DNA of 64,000 nucleotides, taken from assembly GCF_039530945.1 (NCBI RefSeq), contig NZ_BAAAPC010000018.1:79161-143160 (forward strand), read 5' to 3'. Positions 16,891 to 25,752 of the stretch are shown piece by piece. Position 1 is the stretch's first letter; the number at the start of each line of letters is the position of its first letter. Position numbers and translations under genes: made by a program. Under the pieces are notes generated by a model. The model was given only the letters and a program-made list of their open reading frames with translations, was not told the origin of the DNA and ran no database searches. This DNA comes from Nocardiopsis_C rhodophaea. GTDB lineage: Bacteria; Actinomycetota; Actinomycetes; Streptosporangiales; Streptosporangiaceae.

Positions 16891-17547
16891 GTGACCGACT
16901 TCTTGGCGTACGTCGACCAGCATTCCGACACCATCATGATGCAGGCGACCCAGCACGCCAGCCTGATCGCGCAGTGCATTCTGATCGCGGCCGTTCTGGG
17001 GGTGGGAATCGGCCTGCTGGTATTCCGGAACGAGACGGCCACCGCGCTGACCACCGGCACCACCAGCATCATCTTCACCATCCCCTCGCTGGCCATGCTC
17101 GGGTTGCTGATCACGCCACTCGGGCTGGGCGTTGCGCCCACGGTGACGGCGATCGTGCTCTACTCGCTGCTGCCCATCCTGCGCAACACGATCTCCGGGC
17201 TGAACAGCGTCGACCCGGCGCTGGTGGACGCCGCCCACGGCATCGGCATGGGCCGCACCCGGGCCCTGTTCCGCGTCCAGCTCCCGCTGGCCTGGCCGGC
17301 GATCCTGGCCGGGTTGCGCGTTTCCACCCAGCTCGCGATGGGGATCGGCGCCATCGCCGCGTTCGTCAACGGGCCCGGTCTGGGCCAGCTGATCTTCAGC
17401 GCCCAGGGCCGCCTCGGCACGGTCAACGCGCCGAACATGGCGCTGGCGGGCACGCTGGGCATCGTCGTGCTGGCTCTGCTGTTCGACCTCATCTTCGTCC
17501 TGATCGGCAAGTTGACCACCTCACGAGGAATTCGAATCCATGCCTGA
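16891..17547 (+). CDS. Osmolyte (quaternary amine) ABC transporter permease 1
   Basis: 218-aa inner-membrane permease of the OpuB/OpuC/ProW class. It has about five helices and the BPD permease loop with DAAHGIGMGRTRALFRVQLPLAWPAILAGLR (EAA motif contacting the ATPase); PSLAMLGLLITPLGLG and YSLLPILRNTISGLNSVDPALVDAA are typical of glycine-betaine permeases. The GTG start sits 8 nt after GGAGGGG. The 3' end overlaps the ATPase gene by 8 nt, showing translational coupling. First gene of a four-gene operon. Confidence 0.92.
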   Translation: MTDFLAYVDQHSDTIMMQATQHASLIAQCILIAAVLGVGIGLLVFRNETATALTTGTTSIIFTIPSLAMLGLLITPLGLGVAPTVTAIVLYSLLPILRNTISGLNSVDPALVDAAHGIGMGRTRALFRVQLPLAWPAILAGLRVSTQLAMGIGAIAAFVNGPGLGQLIFSAQGRLGTVNAPNMALAGTLGIVVLALLFDLIFVLIGKLTTSRGIRIHA

Positions 17548-18859
17548 GAGCACCACCGCCCCGCGCACGCCGGCCGGCCCCGCCGCGAGCGGTGACCGTG
17601 CCGGGGGTGTCCCCATCCGCCTCATCGAGGTGACCAAGCGGTTCGGCGCCTCCGCGGAGACCGCCGTCGAGAACCTGACCATGACGATCCCGGCCGGAGA
17701 GATCGTCGTCCTCCTCGGCCCCTCCGGGTGCGGCAAGACCACGACGATGCGGATGATCAACCGGCTGATCGAGCCGACGACGGGCCGCATCATGATCGGC
17801 GACAGCGATGCCAAGGCGCAGCGCCCCGACGAGCTCCGCCGCCACATCGGCTACGTCATCCAACAGGCCGGGCTGTTCCCGCACATGACCGTGGCGCAGA
17901 ACATCGCGCAGGTCCCCATGATGCTCGGCTGGGCCAAGCAGCGCATCACCAAGCGCGTGGACGAGCTGCTCGACCTCGTGGGGCTGGACCCGGCGGAGTA
18001 CCGCACGCGTTACCCGCGCCAGCTATCGGGCGGGCAGCAGCAGCGCGTGGGCGTCGCGCGGGCCCTGGCCGCCGACCCGCCGGTGCTGCTGATGGACGAG
18101 CCGTTCGGCGCGCTCGACCCGATCACCCGGGAGAACCTGCAGGACGAGCTGCTCCGGTTGCAGCGGGAGCTGTCCAAGACCATCGTCTTCGTGACCCACG
18201 ACGTGGATGAGGCGCTCAAGCTCGGCGACCGCATCGCCATCCTGGACACCGGCTCCACGATCGTCCAGTACGCGCCGGCCGAGGAGATCCTGACCAACCC
18301 GGCAAACTCGTATGTGGAGCAGTTCGTCGGCGGCGAGAGCTCGATGCGGCTGCTGAAGCTCACCCCGGTCACGAGCATCACGTCGGAGAGCGTCGTGCGG
18401 GCGCGGTTGGCGGACGGCGTCTCCGACGTCCGGCACAGGCTCACCGAGCACGCGGCCGACCGGGCCATCGTGCTCGACGAGCTCGACCGGCCGCTGCGCT
18501 GGACCGGCCCCGCCGAACTGGCGTCCGCCTCGGGCACCGTCGCCGACCTGATCGGCGCGGACGACGACCGGCTCAGCACCGTCGTTCGCGAGGACGCCAC
18601 CCTCCGCGAGGCAATGGAGGCGCTGCTCAACTGCCCCGAGGACATCGTTCCGATCGTCGACGGGAGCGGCGCCTACACCGGCGCCGTCACCCTGGCGGCC
18701 GTGCAGCGCCACGTCTCCGAGCTCTACGAGCGGCAGAGGGAGCTGCGCCGCCAGCGGCTGGCCAAGGGCTTGGCCCCGGTGTCGCTGACCGCCGAGCCGG
18801 AGGACGAGGAAGAGCAGGCGGCCCCTGAAACGGCCGTCGGGGCGGGTGAGGTCGCATGA
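17540..18859 (+). CDS. Osmolyte ABC transporter ATP-binding protein
   Basis: 439-aa ATPase of the ProV/OpuCA type energising the flanking permeases. Walker A GPSGCGKTT, Q-loop VIQQAGLFPHMTV, signature LSGGQQQRVGVARALA, Walker B PVLLMDEPFGALD and the H-loop VFVTHD are all present. The C-terminal ~170 residues contain tandem CBS-like segments (residues ~275-400), which in OpuA-type ATPases sense ionic strength; here they are weakly conserved, so gating is an inference. The acidic tail EPEDEEEQAAPET overlaps the next gene by ATGA. Confidence 0.94.
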   Translation: MPESTTAPRTPAGPAASGDRAGGVPIRLIEVTKRFGASAETAVENLTMTIPAGEIVVLLGPSGCGKTTTMRMINRLIEPTTGRIMIGDSDAKAQRPDELRRHIGYVIQQAGLFPHMTVAQNIAQVPMMLGWAKQRITKRVDELLDLVGLDPAEYRTRYPRQLSGGQQQRVGVARALAADPPVLLMDEPFGALDPITRENLQDELLRLQRELSKTIVFVTHDVDEALKLGDRIAILDTGSTIVQYAPAEEILTNPANSYVEQFVGGESSMRLLKLTPVTSITSESVVRARLADGVSDVRHRLTEHAADRAIVLDELDRPLRWTGPAELASASGTVADLIGADDDRLSTVVREDATLREAMEALLNCPEDIVPIVDGSGAYTGAVTLAAVQRHVSELYERQRELRRQRLAKGLAPVSLTAEPEDEEEQAAPETAVGAGEVA

Positions 18860-19671
18860 CCGCACCGCCCAACGCCGCTCCCGCCCCCGACGACGCCGCC
18901 CCCACCTCGGAGCGCGCGGAGACGGCGAGCTCACCGCTGGGTAGCGGGTGGCGGCTCTTCCTGACGCCCGCCGTGATCCTGCTGCTGGCCGCGGGGGCGC
19001 TGCTCTACACGTGGCTCGGCGACGGCAGTGGGTACCTCGACAACACCGAGCTGCGCTCGCTCAACCTGGACAACATCGCCCGCCGCACCTCCGAGCACCT
19101 CCAGCTCGCCGCGGTCTCCACGGCGATCGTCCTGCTCATCGCGATCCCGATGGGAATCCTCGTCAGCCGGGACAAGATGCGCTGGTCGACACCGATCGTG
19201 CTGGGCATCGCCAACATCGGGCAGTCGGCACCGCCCATCGGCGTGCTCGTGCTGCTGGCCGTCAGTGTCGGTATCGGCTTCTGGCCGGCGGTCATCGGGC
19301 TGGTCATCTACGCCGTCCTGCCCGCGCTGCGCAACACCATGGTCGGCTTGCAGCAGGTGGACCCCGCGCTGATCGACGCCGCCCGCGGCATCGGCATGCC
19401 GGCGTGGCGGGTGCTGTTCAAGGTCGAGCTCCCCCTCGCGCTTCCGCTCATCCTCGCTGGAATCCGCACCACGCTGGTGCTCCTCGTCGGCATGGTGGGC
19501 CTGGCGATCTTCATGAACGCCGGCGGCCTGGGGCAGCTCGTCGTCGCCGGAAACAGCACCAGCCGCGACGCCACCCTCTTCATCGGATCGCTGCTGATCG
19601 CCCTGCTGGCCCTCCTCGTCGACTGGATCGCCGGAGTGGTCAACCGACTCGTTCAACCGAAGGGACTCTAA
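18856..19671 (+). CDS. Osmolyte ABC transporter permease 2
   Basis: 271-aa permease partner. After a Pro/Ala-rich N-terminus come about six helices and the coupling loop DAARGIGMPAWRVLFKVELPLALPLILAGIRTT, with the paralogous motif YAVLPALRNTMVGLQQVDPALIDAA. It is paralogous to permease 1, so the transporter is a heterodimer. Start ATGA overlaps the ATPase stop; its own stop is immediately followed by the ATG of the binding protein. Confidence 0.93.
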   Translation: MTAPPNAAPAPDDAAPTSERAETASSPLGSGWRLFLTPAVILLLAAGALLYTWLGDGSGYLDNTELRSLNLDNIARRTSEHLQLAAVSTAIVLLIAIPMGILVSRDKMRWSTPIVLGIANIGQSAPPIGVLVLLAVSVGIGFWPAVIGLVIYAVLPALRNTMVGLQQVDPALIDAARGIGMPAWRVLFKVELPLALPLILAGIRTTLVLLVGMVGLAIFMNAGGLGQLVVAGNSTSRDATLFIGSLLIALLALLVDWIAGVVNRLVQPKGL

Positions 19672-20649
19672 ATGCGCAACCGCACGACCGGCCTCGCCGC
19701 CGCTACCGTCGGGCTGGCCCTGCTGGCCACCGGATGCGGACTGGAATCCGGCGGCGGTGGAAGCGTCGACGTCGAGGCCGGTTCCATCCCGACGTTCGAG
19801 GAGCTGGAAGGGCAGACCATCGCCGTCGGCTCCAAGGAGCTCACCGAGCAGCTCATCCTCGGCCAGATCGCCGTCCAGGCGCTGACCGCGGCCGGGGCCG
19901 ACGTCCAAGACGAGACCAACATCGCCGGCAGCGAGAACGCGCGGCGCGCCATACTCAACGGCGACATCGACCTGATGTGGGAGTACACCGGTACGGCGTG
20001 GCTGATCTACGAGGGCCAGGAAGAGGTCATCAAGGACCCGCGCGAGCAGTACGAGGCGATCCGCGACCGCGACCTCGAAGAGAACGACATGGTGTGGCTT
20101 GACCCGCCCGCCCCGATGAACAACACCTACGCGCTCGTGGTCACCCCGGAGACCGCCAAGAAGTACGACCTCACGGGGATCTCCGACTTCCTCAACATCC
20201 CCGAGGACGAGCGGTCGCTGTGCGTCGACACCGAGTACCACGACCGCTCCGACGGCCTCGCCCAGACGCGCGAGGACTACGAGATCTCCACCAAGGACCT
20301 CCCCAACGCTGACGTGCAGACCATGGACTCGGGCGTGGTGTACACCTCCGTGGCCGAGGGCAAATGCACGGTCGGCTCCGCCTACTCCACCGACGGCCGG
20401 ATCAAGGCACTGGGCCTGAAGATGCTGGAGGACGACAAGAACGTCTTCCCGATCTACAACCCGGCGATCACCGTCAAGAAGGACTTCGCCGAGAAGTACC
20501 CGATGCTGGAGGAGATCTTCGGCCCCATCGCGGAGAAACTCGACACCGAGACGGTGATGGAGCTCAACGCCCAAGCCGACCAGGAGGGTGACGCCCCCGC
20601 CACCGTGGCCAAGGAATGGCTGACCAAGGAGGGCTTCCTCAAGGAGTAG
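19672..20649 (+). CDS. Glycine betaine/choline-type substrate-binding lipoprotein
   Basis: 325-aa lipoprotein with signal MRNRTTGLAAATVGLALLATGC; the lipobox cysteine is in LLATGC. The OpuBC/OsmX/ProX-II fold is shown by GQTIAVGSKELTEQLILGQIAVQALTAAGADVQDETN, DLMWEYTGTAWLIYEGQEE and FPIYNPAITVKKDF. It delivers quaternary amines to the two permeases. Aromatic residues of the cation-pi cage are plausible (W110-, Y-rich segments) but I cannot assign them without a structure. Last gene of the operon. Confidence 0.94.
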   Translation: MRNRTTGLAAATVGLALLATGCGLESGGGGSVDVEAGSIPTFEELEGQTIAVGSKELTEQLILGQIAVQALTAAGADVQDETNIAGSENARRAILNGDIDLMWEYTGTAWLIYEGQEEVIKDPREQYEAIRDRDLEENDMVWLDPPAPMNNTYALVVTPETAKKYDLTGISDFLNIPEDERSLCVDTEYHDRSDGLAQTREDYEISTKDLPNADVQTMDSGVVYTSVAEGKCTVGSAYSTDGRIKALGLKMLEDDKNVFPIYNPAITVKKDFAEKYPMLEEIFGPIAEKLDTETVMELNAQADQEGDAPATVAKEWLTKEGFLKE

Positions 20650-20664
20650 CGCACGTCGGGTCGC

Positions 20665-20708
20665 GGGCGGCATCCCCCCGCGACCGCGGATCGGAGGGGG
20701 TGCCCGCA
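20665..20708 (+). terminator. Hairpin after the osmolyte ABC operon
   Basis: An imperfect stem forms between GCGGGCGGCATCCCCC and GGGGGTGCCCGC, just downstream of the binding-protein stop. The GGTGCCCGC/GCGGGCACC pairing a little further on offers an alternative. Confidence 0.45.
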
Positions 20709-20759
20709 CGCGCCGGCTGGCACTGAGGGACGCCGACGGCGCGCGGGCACCCCGCTGCG

Positions 20760-21254
20760 TCACCCAGACGCCCCGACCGGTTCCCGTGGCTCCTCCGCGC
20801 GCTCCGGCCCGGGCGGCGCCAGGGCGCTCTCGCCGCCCCCGGCATCGGCCTCCGGTGCGGTCAGGCGGTCGGTGAGCAGCTCGCGCACGTACGACGCGAT
20901 CGGCCGCTCACCCGCCGCCGCGCCGAGGGCCGCGAACTCCTCGGCGCTGAACGCGACCGTGAGGCGGCGCATGCCATCGGGCGTGCGCCGGGACAGCCCC
21001 AGCATCCGGCGGTGCACACCCTCCAGCGCCTCGGGCGGGACCGGGCCGTAGGACTCCTCCAGCTGGGAGAGCCACTCGCGCAGCTCACTCCACCGGGCGT
21101 AGCGCCCGGCCAGGACGTAGAGGTAGGACTCGACATCCCGATGCCCGGCCGCCCGCTGCAGCTCGGCGTGGGTCACCGGGTCCAGGACGAGGACGACACG
21201 GCGCGCCGCCCCGGCCATGGCGGGGGCGACGGGGTCAGGGGTGGACATGCTCAC
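20760..21254 (-). CDS. Hypothetical protein with RHH-like C-terminal segment
   Basis: 164-aa soluble protein of unknown function. The middle (VVLVLDPVTHAELQRAAGHRDVESYLYVLAGRYARWSELREWLSQLEESYGPVP) is helical. Residues ~105-145 (MRRLTVAFSAEEFAALGAAAGERPIASYVRELLTDRL) read like a strand-helix-helix ribbon-helix-helix DNA-binding unit. The tail is acidic and Pro-rich. I start at GTG 21254, which has GGAGG seven nt upstream; ATG codons at 21260 and 21248 are alternatives. It is a convergent neighbour of the osmolyte operon. Confidence 0.65.
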   Translation of the reverse strand: MSMSTPDPVAPAMAGAARRVVLVLDPVTHAELQRAAGHRDVESYLYVLAGRYARWSELREWLSQLEESYGPVPPEALEGVHRRMLGLSRRTPDGMRRLTVAFSAEEFAALGAAAGERPIASYVRELLTDRLTAPEADAGGGESALAPPGPERAEEPREPVGASG

Positions 21255-21594
21255 CTGCATACCTCCGACGGGTGGATCGGCGCCCCCGACGACGGGGCCG
21301 GGGGCCGGTGAGCGGCCGTCGACACGGTGCGGGGTCCGCCGTTCTCCGGACAACCTCCGGGCATCGAACACGCCCCGCCCGTCGGCGAGCCGCGCCCCGC
21401 AACTCCACGTGACCGCGAGTTACCCAAGCCACGCTAGCCCGCGCCCGTACCCAGCCGCCGCGGTTGTCCACAGGGGCGGCGCCGAGCGACGCGGACGGTC
21501 CCGAACCTTCCGCCATCGGCGTCGGCACCACCCTCCGCCGGCCTCGGGGGATGTCACCCGTGGACCAGCGAGTATTCTGCCGGTTTCCCCGCGA
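21255..21594. other. Intergenic region between the hypothetical gene and cobQ
   Basis: About 340 bp with no credible reading frame. It must carry the promoter of the leftward hypothetical gene and the end of the cobD-cobQ transcript. I see no convincing operator, strong hairpin or RNA element. Confidence 0.4.
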
Positions 21595-23133
21595 TCACCG
21601 GGGAGGGACGCCCGCCGGCGGAATCACGGGGAGCCCCTCCGGCGCCCCTTTTTCCAGCAGGCGCCACACGGCGTCGGTGTCCACGTGCTGTTCGACCAGG
21701 TCGCCGAGCGCGTCCAGGCGGGCGGTGCGCTCGGCGGCGAAGTCGGTGTCGGGAGCGGGGACGAAATCGCGCCCGGCCACCGCGGCGACATCGGCCAGGA
21801 AGGCGCGGCGGAAGGCGTCGTTCTCCAGGGCACCGTGCCAGGTCGTCCCGAACACCGGCCCCCTGCGGCAGCCGTCGAGGAAGGGCTCGGGGGCGCCATC
21901 GGCACGGTCCCAGTCCACCGTGGTCCGGCCGTGGTGGATCTCGTAGGCGGCGACGCGCTGCCCGTAGGCCGTGCCCTCGGGGCGGCCCAGGGTCTTCTCC
22001 CGCGCGAAGCGGACGGTCGTCGGGAGCAGGCCGAGTCCGGTGACCCGCCCCGCGCCGGACTCCACGTCGTCGTGGATCTCCTCGGCCAGCATCTGGTACC
22101 CGCCGCAGATGCCGAGCACCGGACCGCCGCGTTCGGCGTGGCCGGCCACGGCGTCGTGCAGCCCGCGCTCCCGCAGCCACGCCAGGTCGCCGACGGTAGC
22201 GCGGCTGCCCGGCAGGATGACCAGGTCGGCGTCGCCGAGCTCGTGCGGCGAGGTCACGAAGCGCACGTCGACCCCGGCTTCCACGGTCAGCGCGTCGATG
22301 TCGGTGAAGTTGCTGATCCGCGGGGTGCGGACGACAGCCACGCGCAGCGTCCGCCGCCCGATCGGGGCGCGCATCGGCCCGCGGTCGACACTCAGGGCGA
22401 GGGAGTCCTCTACATCCAGCCACAGCCCGTCGAGCCACGGCAGGACCCCGTGGACGGGGCGGCCGGTGAGGTCGCTGATCATCCGCAGTCCGGGTTCCAG
22501 CAGCTCGGGCGCCCCGCGGAACTTGTTGATCAGGAATCCGGCGATCAGCTCCTGGTCGGCGGGTTCCAGCAGGGCGAGCGTCCCGTGCAGCGCGGCGAAC
22601 ACGCCGCCGCGGTCGATGTCACCGACGACGAGCACGGGGAGGCGCGCCGCTCGGGCCAAGCCCATGTTGGCGATGTCGCCGGAGCGCAGGTTGATCTCGG
22701 CGGGGCTCCCTGCGCCCTCGCAGATCACCACCTCATAGCGGGAGCGGAGCTCCGCCAGGCCGCGCGCGGCCACGTCGCGCAGGCGCTCCTTGTAGTTCCG
22801 GTAGTTCACCGCGTCGGCCTCCCCGATGGGGCGGCCCTCCACCACGATCTGGCTGGTCCGGGCGCCGCCCGGCTTGAGCAGCACCGGGTTCATCAGCGCG
22901 CTGGGCTCGATGCCGCAAGCGGCGGCCTGCATCGCCTGGGCGCGCCCGATCTCCGCGCCGTCGGGTGTCACCACCGAGTTGAGCGACATGTTCTGCGCCT
23001 TGAACGGGGCGACCTTGACCCCCTGGCGGGCGAGCCAGCGGCACAGTCCCGCGGCGATGACGCTCTTCCCGGCGTCGGAGGTGGTTCCGGCAACAAGGAG
23101 CGCCGCGGCGGCGCTGGAGGGGGTCCGCGTCAC
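21595..23133 (-). CDS. cobQ: Cobyric acid synthase
   Basis: Glutamine-dependent amidotransferase (512 aa) that amidates adenosylcobyrinate a,c-diamide at b, d, e and g. The N-terminal dethiobiotin-synthetase-like ATPase carries VAGTTSDAGKSVIAAGLCRW (P-loop) and VKVAPFKAQNMSLNS. The C-terminal class-I glutaminase has the nucleophile motif GGPVLGICGGYQMLAEEI and YEIHHGRT with the partner histidine. Length and domain order match CobQ/CbiP. GTG start overlaps the cobD stop (GTGA), so the two are translationally coupled. No riboswitch is visible in front of this pair. Confidence 0.96.
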   Translation of the reverse strand: MTRTPSSAAAALLVAGTTSDAGKSVIAAGLCRWLARQGVKVAPFKAQNMSLNSVVTPDGAEIGRAQAMQAAACGIEPSALMNPVLLKPGGARTSQIVVEGRPIGEADAVNYRNYKERLRDVAARGLAELRSRYEVVICEGAGSPAEINLRSGDIANMGLARAARLPVLVVGDIDRGGVFAALHGTLALLEPADQELIAGFLINKFRGAPELLEPGLRMISDLTGRPVHGVLPWLDGLWLDVEDSLALSVDRGPMRAPIGRRTLRVAVVRTPRISNFTDIDALTVEAGVDVRFVTSPHELGDADLVILPGSRATVGDLAWLRERGLHDAVAGHAERGGPVLGICGGYQMLAEEIHDDVESGAGRVTGLGLLPTTVRFAREKTLGRPEGTAYGQRVAAYEIHHGRTTVDWDRADGAPEPFLDGCRRGPVFGTTWHGALENDAFRRAFLADVAAVAGRDFVPAPDTDFAAERTARLDALGDLVEQHVDTDAVWRLLEKGAPEGLPVIPPAGVPPR

Positions 23134-24158
23134 GTCAGGCCTTTCACCGAGCGGGTCGCGCCGCGGGGGCCGCGGCTGTGCTTGTGTCCATCGGTCCGCC
23201 GGGAGGGGCGCGGCGCGGAGGGGAGCGCCGCGAGGAGGACGGCGGTGAGGGCGGCGGCGCCGTTGACCGCGCGGGCGAGCCGCACGGCGCGGCGGATGTC
23301 GTGGACCTCCGGGTGGCGGCCCACCCCAAGTTCGGGACGGTGGTCGATCCTGCCCCGGTAGCTGTTGGTCCCGCCCAAACGCAGGTCGAGTGCTCCGGCG
23401 AAGGCCGCCTCGCAGTGCCCGGCGTTGGGGCTGGGGTGGCACCGTCCGTAGCGCGCTCGGATCCGCAGTGTCCGCCGAACGTCGCCGGAGACGAGCGGTG
23501 CGGCGGCGGCCGCAAGGAGGGCGGTGAGCCGGGCGGGCGCCCAGTTGGCGACATCGTCGAGGCGGGCGGAGGCCCATCCGAACCGCTCGTAGCGGTCCGA
23601 TCGGTGTCCGACCATGGCGTCCAGGGTGTTGACCGCCCGGTAGCCCAGGAGTCCGGGGAGACCGAGAAGGCCGCCCCACACCAGGGGGGCGACAACGGCG
23701 TCGGAGGTGTTCTCCGCGACCGACTCCACGGTCGCGCGGGCGATCCCCTTCTCGTCGAGGGACTCCGGGTCACGCCCGCACAGGTGGGGCAGTCGGCGCC
23801 GGGCGGCGTCGATGTCGCCCGCCTCCAGCGCGTCGGCGATCCGCTCGGCCTCGCGCCCGAGCATGTCCCCGCCGACGACCGCCCAGGTGGCACCCGCGGT
23901 GAGGGCGGCGCGGAGGGCGGGGTTCCGCACGCGTTCGCCCAGCGTGCCCAGCATGGCCACGGAGCCGACGGCGAGCGCGGTGAAGGCGGCGCCCCGGGCC
24001 CGGGACGGCCGGTAGGCCCACCGTTCGAGACGGGCGGCGGCCGCGCCGAAGAGGGCGACGGGGTGGCCCCGCCGCGGGTCAGGCACGGCACGGTCCAGAG
24101 CGGCCCCGAGGAGGAGTCCGAGCGCTCGGGCGCGGACGTGGCGGTGCTGAGTTGTCAC
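23130..24158 (-). CDS. cobD: Adenosylcobinamide-phosphate synthase CobD/CbiB
   Basis: Integral membrane enzyme (342 aa) that attaches the aminopropanol arm to adenosylcobyric acid. Family blocks are ALGLLLGAALDRAVPDPRRGHPVALFG, ARRRLPHLCGRDPESLDEKGIARATVESVAENTSDAVVAPLVWGGLLGLPG, RAVNTLDAMVGHRSDRYERFGWASARLDDVANW and RCHPSPNAGHCEAAFAGAL. The GTG at 24158 lies just after GGTGGA; the 16 codons upstream look non-coding. It is the first gene of a cobD-cobQ operon, divergent from the micro-gene at 24.3 kb. Confidence 0.95.
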   Translation of the reverse strand: MTTQHRHVRARALGLLLGAALDRAVPDPRRGHPVALFGAAAARLERWAYRPSRARGAAFTALAVGSVAMLGTLGERVRNPALRAALTAGATWAVVGGDMLGREAERIADALEAGDIDAARRRLPHLCGRDPESLDEKGIARATVESVAENTSDAVVAPLVWGGLLGLPGLLGYRAVNTLDAMVGHRSDRYERFGWASARLDDVANWAPARLTALLAAAAAPLVSGDVRRTLRIRARYGRCHPSPNAGHCEAAFAGALDLRLGGTNSYRGRIDHRPELGVGRHPEVHDIRRAVRLARAVNGAAALTAVLLAALPSAPRPSRRTDGHKHSRGPRGATRSVKGLT

Positions 24159-24325
24159 GGGGTCCACCGTAGTGGCGCCGGGCACCAGGCTTTTACGGTT
24201 GACCAATGAAACAATAATCCCGCTTTGTGACCATCCGTAATTAATCGTCTACCATGGGCACACCCCCTCCCCAATCGAGGCGCCCGGACCGACACGGGCG
24301 CCCGGCGAATAAGGAGGGATCAGGC

Positions 24326-24388
24326 GTGTACAGCATCGCGATGATCGCGACGTTCCTGATGAATGCGGGTGGCTGGTGGGTGTTCTAG
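24326..24388 (+). CDS. 20-codon hydrophobic micro-protein with strong Shine-Dalgarno
   Basis: A tiny frame reading VYSIAMIATFLMNAGGWWVF from a GTG start. AAGGAGG, the full anti-SD complement, lies 8 nt upstream (24311-24317), and a 14-bp-stem terminator begins 19 nt after the TAG. The peptide is uncharged, hydrophobic and ends with Gly-Gly-Trp-Trp. Monocistronic layout with its own ribosome site and terminator argues that it is expressed. It may be a small membrane peptide or a type-I-toxin-like product. A Trp-attenuation leader is unlikely because no trp gene follows. Confidence 0.55.
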   Translation: MYSIAMIATFLMNAGGWWVF

Positions 24389-24406
24389 GACACGCCCGCC
24401 TACAGC

Positions 24407-24437
24407 CGTGGGGCCGCCCTGGCAGGGCGGCCCCACG
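24407..24437 (+). terminator. Strong hairpin after the micro-gene
   Basis: CGTGGGGCCGCCCT-ggc-AGGGCGGCCCCACG is a perfect 14-bp stem with a 3-nt loop, placed directly downstream of the 20-codon frame. Confidence 0.8.
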
Positions 24438-24797
24438 ATCGAACCGAACCGAGTTCGCGAAACGCGACGGTCGCTCACCTCTCCCAGGGTTAATCGCGGG
24501 TAACGTGGCTTGGGACGCCGATAGCAACCGGTTTGGTGGAACCCGCGTGGTAACGAGACGCAACTACGAATCTCTGTAGTTGTTATTATTTTGCCCGGCG
24601 ATAGGCGACATCACCCGAATGCCCTAGAATGTCTCCCCGAAGCTTCGGGGGTCCCCCACGTCACGGTGGAGGGTCACATCGACCGCAGGTCGCACGCCAC
24701 CGGCGCTTCACCCCGCTCACCCCGGCGCTGACCCCTCTGCGCAGCCGCAGGCCACAGTGGTGCCAGTGGGCACCTGCGCGGAACACAACTGAATCGA
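24438..24797. other. Intergenic region before tRNA-Arg with two palindromes
   Basis: No gene. It contains CAACTAC-gaatctct-GTAGTTG followed by TTATTATTTTG (24561-24593), which looks like a classical intrinsic terminator with a U-rich run, unusual in this GC-rich genome. It also has the perfect 16-nt palindrome CCCCGAAGCTTCGGGG (24635-24650). The tRNA promoter must lie between these and 24797. Confidence 0.5.
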
Positions 24798-24870
24798 GCA
24801 CCCGTAGCTCAGTGGATAGAGCACCGGACTTCTAATCCGACGGTCGCAGGTTCGAATCCTGCCGGGTGCG
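24798..24870 (+). tRNA. tRNA-Arg (anticodon TCT)
   Basis: 73-nt cloverleaf. The acceptor GCACCCG pairs with CGGGTGC, the D arm is TAGCTCAGTGGATAGAGCA, the anticodon stem-loop is CCGGACTTCTAATCCGA with anticodon TCT, and the T arm is GCAGGTTCGAATCCTGC. The 3' CCA is not encoded. TCT reads AGA/AGG, rare arginine codons in this GC-rich genome. Confidence 0.96.
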
Positions 24871-25137
24871 CCCCTTCTGACCTGGCACTTCTCCCCCACG
24901 GTGAGTGCCAGGACCTGTATTCGGACACCTTTCTCGACACCCCGCGCGCTTCGCTGCCCCCACCCACCGACGGACGCCGCACGCCGGAGCGCCGCCTCGC
25001 GCATAGCGGCCGCCGCAGCGACTGACCAGTTCCGGCCACCGGTCGCCGTCCGGGGAGGGCGGGCTCGGGTCAGGCCGCACCGCCACCGCCCCCTGACCGT
25101 CCACAGCCTGCCGGGCTCGTCGGATTCACCGCTCACG

Positions 25138-25422
25138 ATGGATCTCACGGTGAACAGAAACGTGTGCACCGGCACATGGACCGAGCAGACGGCCGAGGGG
25201 GGCTACTACCGGAGCGCGCGCAACCTCGGCGCGATACAGCTCCTGATCGATCCGACCGGGCGCCGCATGTCCGGGAAATGGGCCGGGTTCAGCAAGGACT
25301 CCGACATCAACACCGGGCCGTGGGACCTGATCTTCCTGGACCAGGCGGCGTCGAAGACCACGCCGTACAAGTACGACCGGAAGCCCTCCGATTCACCCGA
25401 CGGGTCGATGGCCATGGCCTGA
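25138..25422 (+). CDS. Short protein resembling the C-terminal domain of HTH regulators (possible fragment)
   Basis: 94 residues starting MDLTVNRNVCTGTWTEQT and containing GAIQLLIDPTGRRMSGKWAGFSKDSDINTGPWDLIFLD. I recognise this block from the C-terminal part of certain actinobacterial helix-turn-helix proteins (GTWTE...HGAIQLL...GKWLGF...NTGPWEL). No HTH is present upstream, and the preceding frame is low-complexity Arg/Pro translation. It is therefore either a stand-alone sensor-type domain or the relic of a truncated regulator. No clear Shine-Dalgarno precedes the ATG. It lies 270 bp from a tRNA gene, a common place for decayed integrated DNA. Confidence 0.4.
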   Translation: MDLTVNRNVCTGTWTEQTAEGGYYRSARNLGAIQLLIDPTGRRMSGKWAGFSKDSDINTGPWDLIFLDQAASKTTPYKYDRKPSDSPDGSMAMA

Positions 25423-25752
25423 ATAAGGGGCCCCACGAGGTGCGGCCCTTCGTGTTGGGCGCCGCCACCGCTCGTGACCCGACGCGCTTCCAGGTGGGCA
25501 CAGGAGTGAATCTCCTCGGGGGTGATTCACTCCCTGGTATCTCCCCCATCATGTTGGGGGGCACTGGTCCTCTCTACCGTACGACTGGGCGACCCACTGC
25601 CCCGCTGGGTATGCGAAAAGCTACTCGGTCGGCAGGGGCGGCGGGGATCGGATACTTCTGCTCCGGAGAAAACCCGGCGACAAGAGGCCGTCACAAACGG
25701 GAAGAAGGTAGAGGCGTGAACCCCAGGAACCTCGCTGACACGCCCGGCGACC
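25423..25752. other. Non-coding stretch with hairpins
   Basis: No credible gene. GGAGTGAATC-tcctcgggggt-GATTCACTCC (25503-25533) is a 10-bp perfect stem, and CCCCC-atcatgtt-GGGGG follows around 25543-25560. These may terminate the upstream fragment or form a small structured RNA; nothing further is supported. Confidence 0.4.

Noticed and set aside
24311..24437. Tryptophan attenuation leader
   Set aside because: Tandem Trp codons and a terminator are present, but no trp or aromatic gene follows; the next feature is a tRNA.
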